From Anisakis pegreffii (Eukaryota > Nematoda > Chromadorea > Rhabditida > Anisakidae): a stretch of 64,000 bases of DNA. A model generated the notes under the pieces. That model saw only the letters and a program-made list of their open reading frames with translations. It had not been told where the DNA came from and ran no database searches. The first letter of the stretch is position 1; every line of letters starts with the position of its first letter. Location: positions 124,001-188,000 of the forward strand of contig JAPYMA010000804.1 of NCBI GenBank assembly GCA_035041965.1, written 5' to 3'. Below, one piece after another: positions 32,701 to 45,903 of this stretch. Made by a program: the position numbers and the translations under genes.

Positions 32701-34131
32701 TGTTCATCAAAACCTCGCGAATTCACTAAACAGTAAAAGAGGATTTCTACGAATCCATAACGATAGTTTCTCCACCATTCCTATCTCACCAATGCAAGAG
32801 AGGTCTAAAAACGTTCGGATGAGGTGATGCTACAAAAAAAAAGATTGGTCTTTGATGACAGAGATTTGAATGAATGTTGTTTTGAAGTGCTTTGGAAGAG
32901 GTGAATAAAGAGGGTACCACAATGCCTGCAACCGGAGCTTCAACATCATCAGCGCATCGAACAGATACCTTAACGTTGTCGACGAATGGTACTCTCAAGA
33001 ACAGGTTCGTTACTGAGGTGTTGAACATCCGACTGTTAAGTAGATTTGTCCATTGTGTCAGTTTCAGGTTGAGAAACCTGACTCAAACAAAATTTACTGC
33101 TATTTTTAATGGTATTTTGTGAAGTAATTGGGTTCTGTATGGGAACATTGCAAATCAGAATGAATACCGTGAATGTAGCAGTGCTGGTCCATGAGCGTTT
33201 AGTTGTTGATTAATTTTTTAGTTTCAGTAGCTTTTTTGCTATTTATAGAGTGGAAGAACTAGAGGAGGCATTACGCGAATCGGTAAGCATAACGGCGGAA
33301 CGCGAGTTGCATGTGGCCCAGCAAAAACAGCTCAATCAACAGCTAGCTTTACAAGTAATTTTTCGTTTCATCTAATAATTCATCTGTTCAATCGATATTG
33401 AATGAGGGTGTTCCAGTTATCTGAAAGCCGTCGTGAGATCGCTGAACTACGTAAAATGATCAAAGAGTTGTCGAACGGTGATCGCGAAGAGATGGTTCGA
33501 TCGTTCGAAGTGGAACGACGAAAACACATCGAACAGCTACTTCAGCTCAAGTTCGTTGCTCGCTTCTCTCTCTGTTATCATGCGCTGACCGTACGCAATT
33601 CAGACACGAAGCATTGGTGGCTGCAATCGCGGAGAAAGATGCTCATATAGCGCTGTTAGAGCAGTCACATGAGCGACCGCGAGATGAGATTGAAACACTT
33701 CGAACGCATAAAGAAAAGTTGATCGAGAAATTGAAGGAGGAGAACGAACGCCGAATTCAACTCGTCAACTCCACTTCAATGAATGTTGCACGTAAGTGTT
33801 GTTTCGCATCTCTAATCATACATGCATTGGTTCACTTCATATCGCCAACAGTCCTTCTTGTTGGCATATTGCATCGTTCATTTAACAGCTGGAGCTCCGA
33901 TTCAACAGCAGCCGTCTGGTGTTGGATCGTCAACAACACTAGCCGCTGGAGTAAATGGCGCATTTGTTGGGGCTGGCGTGCCCGGATCAGCACCAATTGC
34001 CATTACTTCATCATCTTTACCGAATCCAACTTCAAACGTTGATCAGGTTAGTATCATTATTTTTTTATTTTATTATCATTGTTAATATGAATGATTTTTA
34101 GGAAGATGATGCCGAAGGAATTTGGGCTTGA
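26779..34131 (+). CDS. elks-1: ELKS/ERC/CAST presynaptic active-zone scaffold, 15 exons
   Basis: Coiled-coil scaffold that binds RIM and liprin at active zones and acts in vesicle tethering. Exons: 26779-26861, 28985-29599, 29800-30676, 30828-30988, 31177-31312, 31526-31657, 31850-32157, 32316-32427, 32556-32656, 32888-33004, 33249-33354, 33417-33550, 33604-33791, 33889-34046, 34102-34131 (about 1085 residues). Exons 2-3 are Ser/Gly/Ala-rich, as in ERC N-termini. The signature STMSSIKTFWSPELKRERQL follows. Long heptad-rich coiled coils carry the family stretches RVEELEEALRESVSITAERE and ALVAAIAEKDAHIALLE. The last exon encodes EDDAEGIWA-stop, matching the ERC GIWA ligand for the RIM PDZ domain. 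The first exon is less certain: it was chosen because its phase-2 donor fits exon 2 and it opens with an ATG. Confidence 0.93.
26862..28984 (+). other. Proposed large first intron of elks
   Basis: About 2.1 kb without a supported exon. It starts with TTA/ATT-rich sequence (26900-26990). If exon 1 is wrong, the true 5' exon could lie here. One candidate start is the ATG at 28932, in frame with exon 2 and continuous with it. Confidence 0.45.
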
Positions 34132-36011
34132 ATTTCGTACAGGAAATGTGAAACGATCTCGACAAAGCTTGCTTAATCTATACACGAATATAACGATGAC
34201 AGTCTGTGTCATGATCGTTCTGTTCATAGTATTGATAATATCACTTGTTTGTGATTGTTCACGTGATGTTTTTGTATGTTTATCCACGTGTTCGTCAATT
34301 GCAGATATCCTCTCTTGAGCTTTTTTCAGTGTCATTACTTTAGTTATTGATGATATTATTGTTCGCTCGCACTTAACTTATCAATGCTGCTCTCGTCGGT
34401 TTTTATATAAAAAGACGAGATATAAATTCGTAAAGTTGAAAGTATCCGTCATTTGCGATTCATTTTTTTTCTGTTTCTTAAGATCAAAACTAAATGAATC
34501 GTTATGCGATATTTCTTGAAAGTAACAGCCATAGTTAAGTTATAATGTACTAAAAAATGAATACACCTTATTGCATTACATATCTTAAAGTTGGTTGTTT
34601 GTTAAGTGTTCTCAAATTTTAAAGTCGTTCATTTCAGTTATTTAGGAACAGTCCAGCGTTTCTTCATCGTTACTATTATTATTTTTGTCGCTATCATTCG
34701 ATTATTTTCTGATCATCAATGTTATGTTTTACATATGTAATTCAACTACCAAATCACTTCACCATTTATTTCATTTTTATATTGTTCTCAAATTGGGATT
34801 TTTAAATCTTCGTGACACTTGAGTTGTTCGTTCCATTACGGGTTTTTATTGTGACTCTTTTCGTTCTTTTGAAACTTTAAATTTGATGTTCATTGCGTTA
34901 TTACGAGCATTCCTCTGAATCATTCGTTTGATACTATCGTTGTGGCTATAATTATCACTATTAGAATCGTAACTGTTGTTATCTTTATCGTCGTTTCTTT
35001 CACTGAAGAAGAAAGAAAGTAGAGAGAGAATCAGTTAACGAGTTACTCTTCTCACTGATATTTATACCGAATTATTTTCATTAATTTTACTATTACAGTA
35101 TTGTTATTTAATACTTTTGCTATCATAATTATTATTTTTGTTGTATGCGCCAAATCATCATATTCAATGCATTTTTACACTGCCAAAACGCTTCCAATAT
35201 TCATAATAATAATAACAATTTCCTGCTGATGGTTTTATCTGGATACTAATTTTATCAAAAATACGTCGCATTGAATTAATTCCCTTATTAAAATTAATAT
35301 AACATTCTCCAAATATGTTAAATGCTCTGATATTAGACAAATTACTGCACGGAAAACATCACGTTGATGAGTTGTGATCAGTCGTTCAGTGATGATGGAT
35401 CACATTACCGTTCCATCTAAAAGATATATCTGTAATAATTTCAGTCAGGTTCGATTATATGTTTCGATTAATCGTTACCGTTTAATACCGGTCAGTGAAT
35501 GTCTTTTTGCAGTGCAATTCACAAGTTCGGTTGCTCAATGTTGAGGTGTTTCAATGTATCGCAGTGGTAGTGTGCTTGTAGAGATCTAGCTGATAATATT
35601 CATGCTGCATATGCAAATCATTTACTGCACAGCTGCTCCGCACATGCACCACTGCAACGAGCCACAACACGAAATATTTTCTACATCATAGGAAAACCTT
35701 TTTCTACATGAGTGATTTTGCAAATGCACGATGCGTTGCATCAACAAAAAGTTGTGCAGAAACCCAATGATCAGCTGGAATTTCGATGGGGTTTCGCAGG
35801 GATTCCGATTTTTGAACTGTATCTAGGCATGTTAAACGTTTATACATTCAGGTTCCATCTACACCTCACCGAAGCATTTGCCTCCCGAAAATTTGTGGTA
35901 ATTGTTTTGTTGCGGTGCTGTATGAGATCTTCGTCATAGAATTTCGAAAAAACGAGGCGTTATCTTAGTAAATTTCGAATAGAAAAGAGTGATGTTGGAA
36001 TCGTTAAAGGG
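34132..36011. other. elks 3' region and beclin upstream region; no gene seen
   Basis: AT-rich spacer, low in coding signal. A short ORF at 35712-35939 has no recognisable motif and no clear splice context. Confidence 0.5.
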
Positions 36012-37836
36012 ATGAACGATGTAGTAGCGTCATGTTTAAATTGTCAAGCCGAGCTGACAATCGATTCAAGCTTGTATGAGTTGGATGATGAGGATGGTGA
36101 CAATGGCCGTGCAACTAATACACCTCTTCACTTACAGGTAAATTGCTTCTTCACTAAATTGAAACCAACAAAATCTGACAATCAAGATTTGACGAGACGT
36201 TCCATACATAGTTTAGATTTGCAATATTTCATTTAAAAAATGACAGCACAGTTACAACTGAACGAAAACAAACATTTTAGACTGGTCGTGTAGTATGTGA
36301 AGGTGAAGGAACTCTACCGGGTCAGTCTGGGAACCTTTTCGATATTATTTGCAATTCAACGTCGGCTTTATGGGGGCCAATTTGTGAGGTTAATAATTTT
36401 AGTCTTTTGATTGAAAGAGAGAAATTTGTTAGTGAAGAGTTAAAGAAATTTAAAGGATTGCACTGAACAGTTACTTTCGGGTATGGATCAGCAATTGAAA
36501 GGACTGGAAGAGGAATGTGGCAGTTACAGGAGGTTATTGGAGAAATTAACTAAAGATCGCATGGACCGTGTTTTCGATGCAAACGCTTCGAACGTGAAAC
36601 TCGTCGAGATGAAGGTGACAACTGCTTGTTGCGTTCGAGTCATCTCTTTCATTCGAAGATGCTCAGCATCATTTCGCTCTGTCAGCCAAGCCACCGTCAT
36701 TGTGATTTTTTGTTTGAACAAATCTTCAATGAAAAGCGTCTGTTGATGTTATCATTCATCTAAATAATCAGGCTGAAGAAGCGTCGTTGTTGGCTGAACT
36801 GAAAAAATTGGAAGTGGAAGAGAATTGTCTAAATGAAAAATTGGTGAAGAAACGTAACGAACTGGTAAATGCTGAAAAAGAAAATGAAGAAAAACTATGG
36901 AAGAAACTTCGTGATAATCATAGGTCAGTTCATATTGTCTTTTACTTGAACTGTTCAAAATTCATTCAGTTAAAAGTTCATTGCAAAAATGATTCAAAAG
37001 AGGTGAAAAAGAATGTTCATTTCAATTTCACTGCTCAAAATATGTATTTAAGGCGTTTGTTGGATTTGGAAAGTCAAGAGCAAGATGCCAAAGCGCAGTT
37101 GCTTTATGTGAAGACGCAATTAGGTAAATTGTCGGGTATAAATGTACTGAATGCTGCATTTCATATATGGACACAACGTAGTTTTGGAACAATTAATGGT
37201 TTCCGATTGGGAATTTTACCTGGTCAACGAGTGGAATGGAACGAAATAAATGCAGCTTGGGGACAAACGGCATTGCTTATGACGGTGAGTTCATGCATAA
37301 AGAGAAAGGTTCTTGCTGTGGGTAAGTTCCTTTTAAGGTGAATTGGTTTTGTATGAATTGATTCTGAATGGAATACTGCTTTCAGGTGCTCATAAAGAGT
37401 GAAAAGGATTTCACACTACGTGATTATGAGATATTTCCAATGGGCAATCATTCTTTCATACGTGTTTTAGCAACTGGCCTAGACTTACCGCTGTACGGCA
37501 GTGGTGGTTTTACACCATTCGGTAACAAGAACCTTGATGAAGCTATGTGCGCTTTCGTGCGTTGTTTTCGTCAGTGGCAAGATCACATTGAGGTTCATAT
37601 TTTACTGGTTAAATCATTGAAGTTTATTTTCGAAGTGTAATGGTATGTGATTATAGAGTAAGAGTGAATTTCGTCTACCGCATTTGATGAACATGGACTC
37701 GATTGAAGCAAACAAAATAAAATATTCGGTGAAGATGCAATTCAATTCGGAGGAACGGTGGACTAAAGCAATGAAATGCATGTTAATCAATTTGAAGTGG
37801 GCCATTTCATGGTCAATCAAGAAGCAACTCGTTTAA
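36012..37836 (+). CDS. bec-1: Beclin 1 / Atg6 autophagy protein
   Basis: Subunit of the class III PI3-kinase (VPS34) complexes that start autophagosome formation and act in endocytic sorting. Exons: 36012-36137, 36281-36388, 36456-36614, 36772-36923, 37053-37284, 37386-37592, 37657-37836 (about 387 residues, close to the family's nematode members). Features in order: N-terminal CLNCQAEL pair; a BH3-like segment [12 protein letters not shown]; the conserved [15 protein letters not shown]; a Glu/Lys/Leu-rich coiled coil (exons 3-5); and the evolutionarily conserved domain with [31 protein letters not shown] and [12 protein letters not shown]. The first ATG of the exon was taken as start. Very confident of identity. 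Confidence 0.97.
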
Positions 37837-38595
37837 ATTGATGGCCTTCACAAGCACACTTCTAATAATTTATATTTATTGTACATTTATTACCGTAATT
37901 TAACTGATAGTTGTATCATTTGTATATGCTTCTTTATTTTCATTATTCAGTTCGATTTATTCATTCATGAAGTGTGGTGACTTGTAAAATATTTCTCGAA
38001 GTGATAAACGTTTGTCGAATCATAATTTTCGGGTTTATTTCAAATGCTCGTGCACCAGTTCAGAAGTCGTGTGGGATCAGTGAAGGTTTGAAAAGTTCGC
38101 AATTTTGTCCGTCCAAGAATGAGTCTATTCGAAAAGCAATAGTGTATGTATTGCGCCCATATATTTGCTTGCGATAAGGGAAGCGTATAACTACACTGGA
38201 AGAGTGGAATAGTGTTCAATGAGGTGATGACGCAATAAGGATGGAAGCAAAAATTTTTCTCTTCAGAGCAGTTTTTCAATGAACGATGACTCAGGGATAT
38301 TGATTCGATCGCAAATATGCGCAAAGTTGGAGCCATTCCGATTTTTCGTTGATGTATTCTGGAATGAACATATTTCGAAATATTTGCCGATGTAGTTTAG
38401 CAACGATTCGAGTGGAGTAGTTTAAGAGATGAGGCAGTAGAGTGGAGAATTGTGTTTAAGAAGGTGGTGTGAGCAAGGAGGAGAGTTTTTTGAGTAGTAG
38501 TTTTTGTGAAGAACTTTGAAAGGAAAATCAATCGTCATTCAGTGATTACTTCGATTCGACTGTATTGATTTTATGAATGTTCGTTTTGTTTAAAG
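37837..38595. other. Spacer between bec-1 and skn-1; no gene seen
   Basis: AT-rich, with no coding exon supported. It is short enough to contain the bec-1 3' UTR and the promoter and 5' UTR of skn-1. TTTGTTTAAAG directly before the ATG at 38596 may be an acceptor. Confidence 0.5.
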
Positions 38596-41500
38596 ATGGA
38601 ACACATGGCTGAAAGGAATCAATTGGCTATTGAAGAACGGGGTCGCTCTAAACGGAGCAATTTTATGCGGCAATCGGGAAGGACCGCGTTCCTATTCAGT
38701 ATTACGTCGAGCAGTTGTCATTGTTCGTTGACAACTCCCACAACCACTAGTCTGTTGATCATCGCGCTTCTCATACGTTTATTCCAAGCACCCTTCGTTC
38801 CGCTGCGGTCCTCATCAAGCTTCAAGCCGGTTTATCAACAAGGCAAACAACGTTTATTTAAACCATATTCGAGCAAAATCTCTAGAAATTTATTCCATCT
38901 CATGCATTTGCAAATGAAAAGTTTTAGCTTTAATACGAATACTTTATCATGGTTAAAGTATGATCGGTAGTAATTCAGCAGGTGGTTTGAATAATGTAGT
39001 ACGAATCAAAATTAGAGAAATTTTGATCGACTTTCTCTGGTAATAGTAATAATTGTTGCAGTTAGTGCACATAATGAGTATGCAGCTTCATCAAAATATT
39101 CGGATTGGATCAGTTGGGTTGGAGTGGAGTTCGAGAGGAAACTGGAGGAGCAACACAATGAATCGCTACTTACTGAATTGGCGATAATACAGTGGGTTGT
39201 TGGTTCTTAATTCTTTCAACTTATCATTCCTTTGAACCACTCACGGATTGATCATTAGGTCACGCTACAAGATTTTATTCATTTTCGATCGAAGCTATTT
39301 CTTTTAACTTTGCCATCCATCCACCCATCCCTTCACAATGAGTAAGTGTATGGGTGAATTGGTGTCATCGCTTGCTGACTGCTTGAACAAGCATCATTCT
39401 CAGCTTACTCGGTTTGATTCGCTTCAGGTTTAACACCATCCTGGTAAGGAGGCACCAAACGCTATACATACTTTAGCCACACAAGACAGTTACAGTTTAC
39501 TTTCAGTGATAAAGATAGCAGGAATGTGGTTAATAAAGCAATTAATTATGCTGCTAAAAATAACATTTACAATCGTCCTTATGCAATTGTAAGACCTCTT
39601 TTAACAAGTGTTCAACCATCAACGAACGTTTGGTCCACAATTACATCTTCGGACGAAACACCTCTGCAGGTTGTTTTCGCCTGGTTTATTTGTTTTTGAT
39701 ATCACTATCAGTATTGTTAGGACTTATTGTTATTTTTGTTGGCAGGATGATGTGAATTTCTATGGAATGATGTGGTGGGGTGAGATGAGAAGGAAGAAGA
39801 GTGCTGATATGGCTGGGTGCAGTCGTGATGAGCAGTTTGAAGAGGAGCTGCATTCGAAACTGTTCGGTGAAAGGATGGACGAGCATAAGGTCGGTCGATG
39901 ATTATTTCATTATACATATTATTATTTCATTTTATTCTTTGTTTCTGTTCATTATTTATCGTTGCAGTTCCTAAGCACGGATACGCAACAGATATTCGAT
40001 CGTTGGCATGATTCATCAAAAAGTGTCTGGTTGCAAGAAAACGATGATCATAATGCACTTCACCCTTCTAACTGCGCCGATCAAGTTCTTTTTAGTTTCT
40101 CTCCTCTTTATGCAGATTAAAGCATCTTTTAGGAAGTGTTACGGACGCAAAATGCAAATGCATCGGATTCGAGCTGAACCAATTTTTTTAGCTTATCAAC
40201 ACTGACTTGATGTTGGAGACATGAACGAATTTTAGAATGAATATTTGATGTTTCAATAAAATGCGATATTCCGGATGAAAAGCTCTAATGACCGGAAAAG
40301 AATTTATGGGATGAAACAGTTTCTGAGAGTGAAGATTCATTTATTTCAAAAGTTGTATTCAATTAAAATTGATTTATTTTAAGCAGTGTTCATTCACCGA
40401 ATTATTCGATAAGTGTGACTCATATGGCATCGAGCAACAACAGAGTAACAATAATAATTTTCTACTAAATTCAACACTTGAATGTCCAATTCTTCATAAT
40501 AATGTGTCATTAGCGGATGCTGCGATTTGTGATAGGATGAATGGTGAGAGTATTTGTTGTTGTTTTTATTACCAGTACCACTTTTATCAAACCATTCAGA
40601 GGTTGTCTAAGGTTAGTGTTGAACAAAAGATGGTTACATTTTAGGAAGCGATTTGGTACGTAGCTCAGAGTTGGATGGAAGTGCTTCGCCCGAATGGTGC
40701 TTAGATGATCGTTCAACGAATTGTGCTTCAAATGATCTATTGGAAGATGAGAATAGTTCAGATGAATGGAAAGGTAATAATGTTGGTGATGATGAAAAAA
40801 GTGATGAAGTTGCAAATGATCATCATCGTAGTAATGAGGTGCAGTACACGAGTACGTCAGTAGTTGAACTTTTGGACGATGACGAATCGAATGAGTCGTT
40901 TTGTTGTGATACACATAACGATTCAGTATTAACAACAACTGATACACTTAACGATACCAATGATGTTGACAACAGTCGTTTTGCAGGTGGAAGATTTTGA
41001 TTGTTTTCGTTCTTTTGTTTTACTCATTTAGTTTTTATCGCTGAAACGAACAGTCGATGATTGAATTGCTGTTAATTGGTTGTAGCATTGTTGTGGTTAT
41101 TTCTTCAATGATCTATTATTATTGTCCTTATCATCAAATTCAGATGATGAAATGCACCACCGTCGTATTGGAACATTCAGTTCGTTATTAAACGCAGGGA
41201 TTGAACGACGCCTCATTTGTACATCCCCACAATTTCGTTTGCCAGTTTGTTTTCATCTGATCGATTTATTTCATTATATTTCAATGCTTTGTTAAGTTAT
41301 TCACTTTGCTTTTATTGTATTAACGTAGGATTATTATTATTATCGTCATCATTTATTATTATTGCTATTATTATTATTATGCTATATTTTGTGTTTCAGT
41401 ATGAGTCAGATACGGACTCAGCAAAGTCGTGTAGTAGTAATAGCAGTATTAGTCAACCATATAGGTTCGTTTACGCAAGCGTTTTTCTTTTTATTTTTGC

Positions 41501-42327
41501 AGTGATTCTTTGATTTAGATCATAATCAAAGTATATTGCTAAAACGTAATGTAAATTGATTGATTCATTTGCGTTAACGCTCTTCTTTCCAGCGAATCGT
41601 TCAAAAGTTCAAGAGAAGAGGAATACAATCAACAATATGAAGAGTCAATTTCACGTGAAACTGCATCTGGCCAGACGACGTCGTCTGCAAGTGCTGATTT
41701 CGTGTGCGATCATTTCAAATTACATGCATCGTTAGTTGATTTTATTAGTCAGTGGCATTGATAGACTGATATTCTTTCGATATGCAACAAACATTAACAT
41801 TGCTTGTCACTGTTTGACGATTTTCGGTTGATCGTTTTGTCATGCGGATGACCATCGCAAGCGCAGGTTGAATCTATCTGGTTGAGATAACGTGAGGTTT
41901 CGTTCAGCTAGTTTCGGTTATGGTCTTGGTCTGTTTGTTTTTCATTGAAGCAATAATGAGAACAATAATAGGGAAAGGCGTGGACGTGGACGAAGATCTC
42001 GTGATGAGGAACTGGCGCATGCATATTTGTTACCGTTGAGTGCAATGCAGATTTCATCAATGCCGTTGACTGAACTGAACCGCATCGTTCATTCATTACA
42101 ACTGACTTCGCAACAACAAAATATGATCAGAAAAATTAGGAGAAGAGGTTATTTGCTATGTTTATCTTTTTGGTTTGAAAATTTATCTTTCGACAATTAT
42201 TGCAAATTGTTTTGTTGGAAAACATTTTAGAGTTTATTCATTTTGAGTCAATTATAAAATTCCAGGCAAAAACAAGTTAGCCGCCAGGGTGTGCAGAAAG
42301 CGTAAAAATGACAGAGTTAAGGTATGA
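38596..42327 (+). CDS. skn-1: SKN-1 / Nrf-type transcription factor without leucine zipper
   Basis: CNC-type factor controlling oxidative-stress, detoxification and proteasome genes. Model: 38596-38851, 39062-39195, 39259-39341, 39507-39669, 39746-39889, 39968-40084, 40387-40543, 40645-40986, 41144-41244, 41400-41464, 41593-41751, 41972-42147, 42266-42327 (about 650 residues). The first exon is basic, then has a hydrophobic stretch (SLLIIALLIRLF) like the ER anchor of the long SKN-1A/Nrf1 forms. Exon 5 holds a DIDLID-like element (DDVNFYGMMW). The middle is acidic and Ser/Asn-rich. The end is diagnostic: LPLSAMQISSMPLTELNRIV (CNC), IRKIRRRGKNKLAARVCRKR (basic region), then stop after DRVKV. 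The end of exon 1 and the third and eleventh exons are the least certain. A splice at 42322 instead of the stop is possible. Confidence 0.9.
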
Positions 42328-44301
42328 TAAAAATTTGGAGATGTCTTCGAAAACGAATGGGATTTTGATGAAGATTGAGCCTAGTTTAAAGCTCATTTGG
42401 ACGATGAAGTCAGAAAGTGTAACAAGTGAACAAAGTCGGGTTTTTCTTTACATCAGCCCTTGCGTACTTCATCCTGGAGTATGAGATTCAGGTTTTTTGT
42501 ATCGTGAATTAGCCGAAAAAACGGAGCTGTGTTTTCATAGGTGTGATGGGTACAGGCTTAGGCTGAGGAAAAACAGGAGTCGTTCACTTGCTAGAATATC
42601 AAGAAGTCATGTCTATGAGTTGTTGATTGTGTTTTTCTTTTTTGAATGTGAATAATATTGCAGAATCTTATTATGTAGTTTCGGTTGTTTTCTTTTAAAT
42701 GATTAAGCATGTATGTATATATGAATTTAGTTTGTTTTTCTTTCGAATTTGTTTGCGATTATCTGATATTATTAGCAGATTATTATCGTGATAATAATTT
42801 CAATTTCACTTTCAGTCATTCAACTTAATATTCAGTTTTCATTCACGAAATGAGATGTGCATTTTTTGGTGTTCTAAGTCTTGTAATTGTTCTAAATCAT
42901 GTAACAGTTCTTGTTATCTCATTCTTATCAAGCCGAATAATTTTCCGATGAACCACTGATGTATTTTATATGCATTTGATGTAGTATATGCTGTTTGTTG
43001 ATATGATATTTCTTGTTTACTTGATGTGGTGTTTTGTTCACGGAATCATTTTCGTTGTGTATTGATCTTCATCTTGCGCTGGATGCAAAAATACACCGAT
43101 CAAGCGCATAATTTGTTTATTTGAATTTGTGTGTGGTCGTATTTGCAATATTCTCATCCATTTTGTTCATCAAATTCGACATTCCCTCAAAGAATCGTTT
43201 AAATCGAGCCACTGAAGGCGCTCTTGAAGGTCTCGTGAAACTAAAAAACCTCCGATGTGTATCCTTATTTGGGTAATTTTGCAATTAGCGTGTTTATTAA
43301 AGGAGGCAGTGCTACAAGCTCAAGCGTGAATGCTGAATGAAGCTACTAGCTCTGGTTTTAATTTAATCCCGAGGTATATCTCACTTCTGGAGTAAGTCAA
43401 AGGTTAAGCCATGCAGTGAGCTTCAGCCAAAAACAAAGGTTAGCCTTAGGTTGAGGTTTGTATGAAGCGCGGCCCCTTTCATGGACAATTTAGTTACAAG
43501 ATTACCCTTCATTACGTCCCATTCTTTTTTGTTCCCTCCTGTCCGCCATTACATCCATCCTCCAACCATAATACCTTCTCATAATTATTGTAATTTATAG
43601 CCATTCCACATGCTTTCGTCTACTTTTGCTCTTATTATTTTTGATAATTTCGAACCGTTAGCAACGGGTTTCCTTTGTTCAGTTGTTCATCAATCAAAAT
43701 GATGTTTTATTCATGTGATAAAATTATTCGTGCATTTCAAAAGACAATTTCTTCGCTATGGAAATAACTTATGACGTGTTTTGCGTTAGCCACATATTTT
43801 TTGAGTATATTAGTCACCTATTGAATTGCTCACATTCCGTTTGTCATACCTTCTTCGAATCTGTTCAAAAAGCTTTTGCACAAGGATTGCAGGCCTACCA
43901 CAACGGTTACCTGCCGCGTCGTGTGTGTATTCTTACATTGTAAGAATACTATTTAAAAAAGTCTTACAAGCAGGAGATTTAACCCACAATTGGGCGGTTG
44001 TAATCGAGCGTTTTTCTCTCACGAGCGATTTAGTGCACACTTGAGACGTCGGTTCGGAAATTGTTTGTGGATAGCCGAAATAAATATTGGCTTTGGTTTA
44101 ATTCTTCGAAAACAATTTGAGTCCGTGAACACATTTTCCTGAGCGTAGGGAAGAGGTAGTGTTTGCGAAATGGTTCTCTCGCAACAGAAAATTGCTTTTG
44201 CTTCCGACTTATCGTGCGTCCTTGACATGCTTGCGAATTTTGACATTTTTAGTGCGTAAAGAAATACATTAGTCAGTATCTTTTTCTCTTTTCAGTTGAC
44301 G
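42328..44301. other. Spacer between skn-1 and snRNP gene; no gene seen
   Basis: AT-rich. It contains short TTAGGC-like pieces at about 42553-42565 and 43401-43465. The ORF at 43758-43943 and its overlap have no splice or homology support. The short hydrophobic ORFs look like chance. Confidence 0.5.
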
Positions 44302-45903
44302 ATGGCTGATATTAAGCCGAATCATACGATCTACATCAATAATCTCAACGAAAAGACAAAAAAGGATGGTAAGTTTTTGTAGAAGAATTCATTCACTGTA
44401 TGATGAATTGAAACACCATGTTCGATGATTTAAGCGAATGCAAAGAAAATCAGCTGAAATTGCGAAGTTATTTATTAGTTCTCAAAAGAGATTTGAATTT
44501 CTATTCGTTGTTTCGCTACAAAGTATTAAAATTAAGACCTTGAAAAGTTGTTTAAAAGTAAATGTTATTTGTTACAGAGTTGAAGAAAGCTTTATATGCA
44601 ATTTTTTCGCAGTTTGGTCAAATTATTGACATATTGGCGTTCAAGACATTGAGGATGCGTGGACAGGTGAACATGTTTGGATCAGATTTATTTTCTCAGA
44701 TATTCGTTAATTTTTTAAGTCCGTCGATCAACTAGCATCTTTTCAAAAGTTATGTACATCTTCTCTTTGCAGGCGCATGTGATTTTCAAAGAGATTAGTT
44801 CAGCAACAAATGCGTTACGTGCAATGCAAGGCTTTCCATTCTATGACAAGCCAATGGTGAGTGAATTCTTTGCAGTTTCTCTTCTATTTCCTAATGAGTT
44901 TCTGGGGAAATGTTACTGAGTACGTGTCATAGAAGGAGAATTCAAATGGAACAGAGAAATAAGCAATGAGCATTTAGCGAATTCAATTCGCGCGTGAAGA
45001 TTCGGATGTCATCGCTAAAGCCAAAGGGACGTATGTGGATCGACCAAAGAAGCACTTATTGGCTAAGCAGGCGACTGGCGAGAAGCGGAAAAAGCAAACA
45101 GTCCCGAAAGAAAGCAAAAAAGTTTGAAAATTTTCCTGTTTGTGCCAGTTCATCTTGTTTGGTTCATTATTTTTGCTTTCATCGTGCGTTTCGTTCCCCT
45201 GAGAAATGCTTGCTGAAAAGTTCGGTTGTCGTTTAATAAAAGTGCTAATGGAATTTTTTGTGTCGGTTGTTGTCAGTTTTTTTCCGGTTTGTCAATTTCC
45301 AAACCGATGAAGATAACGTTCATTGACCGATTCATTTGTAGGGACGTACTGAAAAAACAGCCACAACCGCGAAGCCAGCGAACGTGGCGGCCGAAAAGAC
45401 GAATAATCCACCGAACAAAATTCTGTTCTGTACGAATCTACCCGAAGAAACAACCGAGCAAATGCTTTCGCTACTATTCAATCCGTAAGTTCTTTTAGTC
45501 GGAGAATATTGTTGTTGATTTTTTTTTTGATTTTTGCATGTTCAAGACAAAAGCACACACTATATTGTTTATGCGGACTTGAAGGGAATAGATTCAGAAG
45601 AAAATTTTGGCCGATGAATTTTTTGTCGAGGAAAGTTTGATGAAATTTGATGAACTACTGAGTGAACTGGACGATCGTTGTTGGAACTGATTGGCTTGCT
45701 GGACAGATGAAGGAATGAAACTAAATTGAATATTTACTCGCAGATATCCTGGCTTGAAAGATATCAGACGTATTCCGAATCGGCCAGATATTGCATTTGT
45801 TGAATTTGAAAGCGAAGGAGAGGCGACTGTCGCTCGGAATGCACTGAACAACTTCAGAATAACACCGTCACAAGTGATGTACGTGAATTATGCGAATAAA
45901 TGA
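44302..45903 (+). CDS. rnp-3: U1A/U2B''-type spliceosomal snRNP protein (SNF family)
   Basis: Binds a stem-loop of U1 and/or U2 snRNA in the spliceosome. Exons: 44302-44368, 44578-44666, 44773-44856, 44978-45121, 45342-45484, 45744-45903 (about 228 residues, family-typical). The first RRM has RNP2 IYINNL, then [20 protein letters not shown] and RNP1 RGQAHVIF, then [15 protein letters not shown] and [20 protein letters not shown] Lys/Thr-rich linker follows. The second RRM has [24 protein letters not shown] and the ending MYVNYANK. Nematodes have two paralogues (rnp-2, rnp-3), and the symbol is a guess between them. The start follows TTTTCAG TTGACG. Confidence 0.95.

Noticed and set aside
39186..39258. 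Reading through the second skn-1 exon past 39195
   Set aside because: The in-phase continuation runs into a stop and has no homology. The GT at 39196 joining to 39259 keeps the frame.
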